From contig NZ_SJSL01000002.1 of NCBI RefSeq assembly GCF_004331695.1, positions 868,001 through 932,000 on the forward strand: a stretch of DNA of 64,000 nt. Reading direction: 5' to 3'. The stretch is from Pedobacter psychroterrae. GTDB taxonomy: Bacteria > Bacteroidota > Bacteroidia > Sphingobacteriales > Sphingobacteriaceae. Both the position numbers and the translations under genes were made by a program. Shown in pieces: positions 61,891-64,000 of this stretch. The notes under the pieces were generated by a model. It made no database searches. It saw nothing but the letters and a program-made list of their open reading frames with translations, and was not told where the DNA came from. The first letter of the stretch is position 1. Each line of letters starts with the position of its first letter.

Positions 61891-62238
61891 GTGAGTACTG
61901 AAGTAGCTGTCCCTCCAGAATTCCCAAAAAGCATGGAAGGTATCTGATCACCTGGGCATCTGTTAGTTGCCGCCATGAACAGTTGTTTTATGACTATGTT
62001 TTTTCCGCTAGCGGAAAACTCCAGGCTGTAATTCATAGACTTTTAATGTGAAGCAGTTGGTACACTGGAAAAGGTCGTTGGGAACTATATGATCAGCGAA
62101 ATTATACCATACCCTATTATCAGGCTAGCGGGGTAAAGTAAAAAAGATTAAAGAGTTCTTGAAATGAGTGAAAAAGCCTGCCTGATTGTCAACTCTGTAA
62201 GAATGAAAATAAAGCTTCAACACCAAAATTACAATTGA
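61891..62238 (+). pseudogene. OsmC-family pseudogene
   Basis: One uninterrupted reading frame resembles an OsmC peroxiredoxin: VPPEFPKSMEGI*SPGHLL, VAAMNSCFMTMFFPLAENSR, then FIDF*CEAVGTLEKV, MSEKACLIVNSV. It has five in-frame stops (one TGA where TGG is expected, four TAA mostly where GAA is expected) and no frameshift. The N-terminal strand of the family is missing, lost at the junction with hsp20. The catalytic Cys (MNSC; KAC) are still present. Confidence 0.8.
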
Positions 62239-62276
62239 AGTTTAATACCATTTATAAAAACATAACAATAACAATC

Positions 62277-62483
62277 ATGAAAACAAATATGGGAAATCCA
62301 GACCGCATCATTCGGTCCGTCGTGGCAGCAATCATTGCTGTTTTATATTTTACGAATTCTATTACCGGCACGATGGGCATTACACTAGTGGTTTTGGCAG
62401 GTGTGTTTGTACTTACCAGCCTGGTGAGCTTTTGTCCTCTTTATGCTTTGACAGGTCTTAATTCCTGCTCTTCCAAAAAATAA
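62277..62483 (+). CDS. DUF2892 membrane protein
   Basis: A 68-residue protein with two TM helices (about 14-30, 34-52) and the ending CPLYALTGLNSCSSKK with conserved Cys, as in DUF2892/YgaP-tail proteins often linked to sulfur transfer. ATG 62277 (MKTNMGNPDRIIRSV) matches the family; a start at 62235 overlaps the OsmC remnant. Confidence 0.88.
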   Translation: MKTNMGNPDRIIRSVVAAIIAVLYFTNSITGTMGITLVVLAGVFVLTSLVSFCPLYALTGLNSCSSKK

Positions 62484-62750
62484 CTGGCTCCATCTGAATA
62501 GATCCATGGTTCGATGGAAATGAGCTATGCGGCTGATTAGAATTCCGGTTGGAAACTGCCTTTAGGGATCTAACCACTGTCTATTTGTAAAAGTATGAAG
62601 TCATTGATACCCAGCGTCAGTCTTCGGCTTACATCGTATCGGATACCCAGCCGATTATCAGGCTGTGTTGATGTCCGGCATGTGAATTATGGGCAAAACA
62701 TAACTTATCACTATACATAGTAATGATTTAAGCTAAACATAGAAGCAAAT
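62484..62750. other. Non-coding gap between DUF2892 and YeeE/YedE genes
   Basis: 267 bp with no convincing gene or island box. It may hold another degenerate sequence; I could not recognise one. Confidence 0.5.
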
Positions 62751-63245
62751 TTAATGTGGCAGTTTATCCCTAAACAACCCGTATACCCAAGTACCTGCGA
62801 TAGCGCTTATCAGTGTTGCCAAAATTACAGTAGCTCCAGTGCCAATCTGCGCAAATAATGGCCCCGGACAAGCTCCCGTAACAGCCCATCCCAATCCAAA
62901 TAACAAACCACCATATATTTGACCCTTATTGAAACTCTTTGTATGGAATTCGATGGTTTCGCTATAAATGGTTTTGATGTTGAATTTTTTGATTAGCCAA
63001 ACCGAAATCATCCCCACTACTACAGCGCTACCAATAATGCCGTACATGTGGAACGATTGTAAGCGGAACATTTCTTGGATGCGGAACCAGCTTACTACTT
63101 CTGATTTGACGAAGACTATGCCGAACAATATGCCTACAATTAGGTATTTACTATTGTGATACCATTTGTGTTCTAAATGACTTTCGTTCACGCATATGGC
63201 GTCTAAAGAACGAATTTCGAAATCTGTATTGTTATCTTGCTGCAT
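62751..63245 (-). CDS. DUF6691/YeeE-YedE family membrane protein
   Basis: A 164-residue membrane protein, the short partner of a YeeE/YedE-type (PmpB-like) sulfur-compound transporter pair. TM helices about 30-46, 62-82, 105-125, 135-155; GLGWAVTGACPGPLFAQIGT contains the conserved Cys. 10 bp after the companion gene. Confidence 0.85.
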   Translation of the reverse strand: MQQDNNTDFEIRSLDAICVNESHLEHKWYHNSKYLIVGILFGIVFVKSEVVSWFRIQEMFRLQSFHMYGIIGSAVVVGMISVWLIKKFNIKTIYSETIEFHTKSFNKGQIYGGLLFGLGWAVTGACPGPLFAQIGTGATVILATLISAIAGTWVYGLFRDKLPH

Positions 63246-63255
63246 GGTGATTTAA

Positions 63256-63819
63256 CTAAAGAGATAAAATGTAAGGTAAAATCAGGTTGCCCATGATCAA
63301 GCCGCCGATCATAAAGCTAATTGTTGCGACGAGTGAAGGCCATTGCAGATTAGACAGACCCATAATTGCATGTCCGCTAGTACATCCTCCGGCATATCGG
63401 GTGCCAAAACCTACTAAAAAACCGCCCACAACCATTAACAGAAATCCTCGGAGGGTAAATAGCGATGTCCAATTCATTACATCAGTAGGCACTAAATTCT
63501 CATAATTGGTGATGCCGTAACCCGCCAGTTCGGCAGCCAATTTTGGATTTACAACAACAGGGTTGGGGTTAGATAAAAGCTGCATTGCAATCGCGCCTCC
63601 TAAAAATATCCCGAAAACAAAAACCAAATTCCATACTTCTTTTTTCCATTCGTACTTAAAGAACGGAATATTAGCAGGAAAACAAGATGCACAAATGTGT
63701 CTTAATGAAGAACTAATCCCAAAAGATTTATTCCCTAATAGTAAAAGTGCAGGTACGGTTAAACCAATTAGCGGCCCGGCTAGGTACCAAGGCCAAGGTT
63801 GTTTTAAAAATTCTAACAT
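63256..63819 (-). CDS. YeeE/YedE family membrane protein
   Basis: A 187-residue membrane protein (PmpA-like) with about four TM helices and the family signature FGTRYAGGCTSGHAIMGLS (near 135-153) with its conserved Cys. ATG 63819 (MLEFLKQPWPWYLAGP) is chosen over 63852. Imports thiosulfate or related sulfur compounds by family analogy; common on Bacteroidetes mobile islands. Confidence 0.87.
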   Translation of the reverse strand: MLEFLKQPWPWYLAGPLIGLTVPALLLLGNKSFGISSSLRHICASCFPANIPFFKYEWKKEVWNLVFVFGIFLGGAIAMQLLSNPNPVVVNPKLAAELAGYGITNYENLVPTDVMNWTSLFTLRGFLLMVVGGFLVGFGTRYAGGCTSGHAIMGLSNLQWPSLVATISFMIGGLIMGNLILPYILSL

Positions 63820-63898
63820 ATGTTTTGATCTATTTTTGAATGTTACAAACATGCAACATTCTAATTAGTAGAAGAGTGACTTTAGTTACACAAGCAAT

Positions 63899-64000
63899 TT
63901 ATTTCAACTGTTTACGTACCGAGGCTTCATCAATAAAACCTAAATTATCCCAAACCATTTTCTTGTTTTTGTAGAGTTTTAAAACGGGTAAGGCATCTAT
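63899..64000 (-). CDS. Thioredoxin-like protein, C-terminal part only
   Basis: The last 33 codons of a gene running off the window edge: LPVLKLYKNKKMVWDNLGF then IDEASVRKQLK and stop. The PVLKLYKNKK strand and the final helix fit a thioredoxin fold. The active site is outside the window. Just upstream (80 bp) of the YeeE/YedE pair, same strand. Confidence 0.65.
   Translation of the reverse strand: MDALPVLKLYKNKKMVWDNLGFIDEASVRKQLK

Noticed and set aside
29748..64000. Right attachment site (repeat of the tRNA-Pro 3' end)
   Set aside because: I looked for CGAATCCTGCCACCCCGA-like sequence by eye and did not find it; the end may be beyond the window.

Overview
The window reads as chromosomal DNA of a Sphingobacteriaceae bacterium (Pedobacter/Mucilaginibacter type, Bacteroidetes). 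The grounds are the family content (eukaryote-type NADP isocitrate dehydrogenase, short proline-tRNA ligase, twin POT transporters, OmpP1 porin, BfmA/DUF5712 mobilisation genes, CheB-CheR-PAS kinase) and promoters with the Bacteroidetes -7 octamer (TAnnTTTG). Assignments come from reading motifs by eye; no database search was run.

Layout. (1) 1-21.1 kb is ordinary housekeeping sequence: uridine kinase and a LysM protein, Dps, a UbiD decarboxylase, an outer-membrane transporter, a Gly/Tyr-rich lipoprotein, proS, a Cys/Met PLP enzyme, a polyprenol-P-mannose synthase, two POT peptide transporters, a thiolase, an SPFH protein with a small Arc-like partner, and a membrane HD phosphohydrolase. (2) 21.1-21.55 kb holds tRNA-Ser(GCT) and two identical tRNA-Pro(TGG) genes. 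(3) 21.6-29.8 kb is a mobilisable integrative element next to tRNA-Pro: six GTGCCC/GGGCAC sites (candidate integrase arm sites), a tyrosine recombinase, a metallophosphoesterase, a small HTH (excisionase-like) protein, a 714-bp non-coding region with a 184-bp array of 23 consecutive 8-bp units followed by a cluster of hairpins (probable oriT), BfmA-like and DUF5712 mobilisation proteins, two accessory proteins, and a DUF6922/AbiEii-type toxin-antitoxin pair. (4) 29.9-62.5 kb is a dense stress/dormancy island. (5) 62.7-64 kb carries a YeeE/YedE-type sulfur transporter pair and the end of a thioredoxin-like gene.

The main discovery is in the island. A cytosolic PAS histidine kinase (32479-33729) keeps the His, Arg and Arg positions of the FixL haem-PAS domain, and overlaps a response regulator (31430-32482) in which a receiver is fused to an FNR/CRP module with an FNR-type recognition helix (E-x-x-S-R). 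Across the island lie FNR/FixK-type boxes (NTGAT-N4-RTCAN). Seven have a -7 octamer (nAnnTTTR) starting exactly 22 bp after the box, the class II activator geometry, and most have the start codon about 19 bp after the octamer. Two more (before hsp20, and in the mlaE/DUF1003 divergent region) fit a position about two helical turns further out.

Proposed targets include five universal stress proteins, Hsp20, an L,D-transpeptidase and a catalytic-domain-less relative, an SDR-ArsA operon probably followed by CbpA-CbpM, an aldehyde dehydrogenase cluster, DUF1003 and possibly an Mla lipid-transport operon. A Ca-type P-ATPase and a triple-BON protein have boxes without the standard spacing. The logic resembles the mycobacterial DosS/DosR dormancy regulon, rebuilt in a Bacteroidete beside a mobilisable element. 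An OsmC-family pseudogene with five in-frame stops lies behind hsp20. The right boundary of the element is not visible, so whether the stress island travels with it is open.
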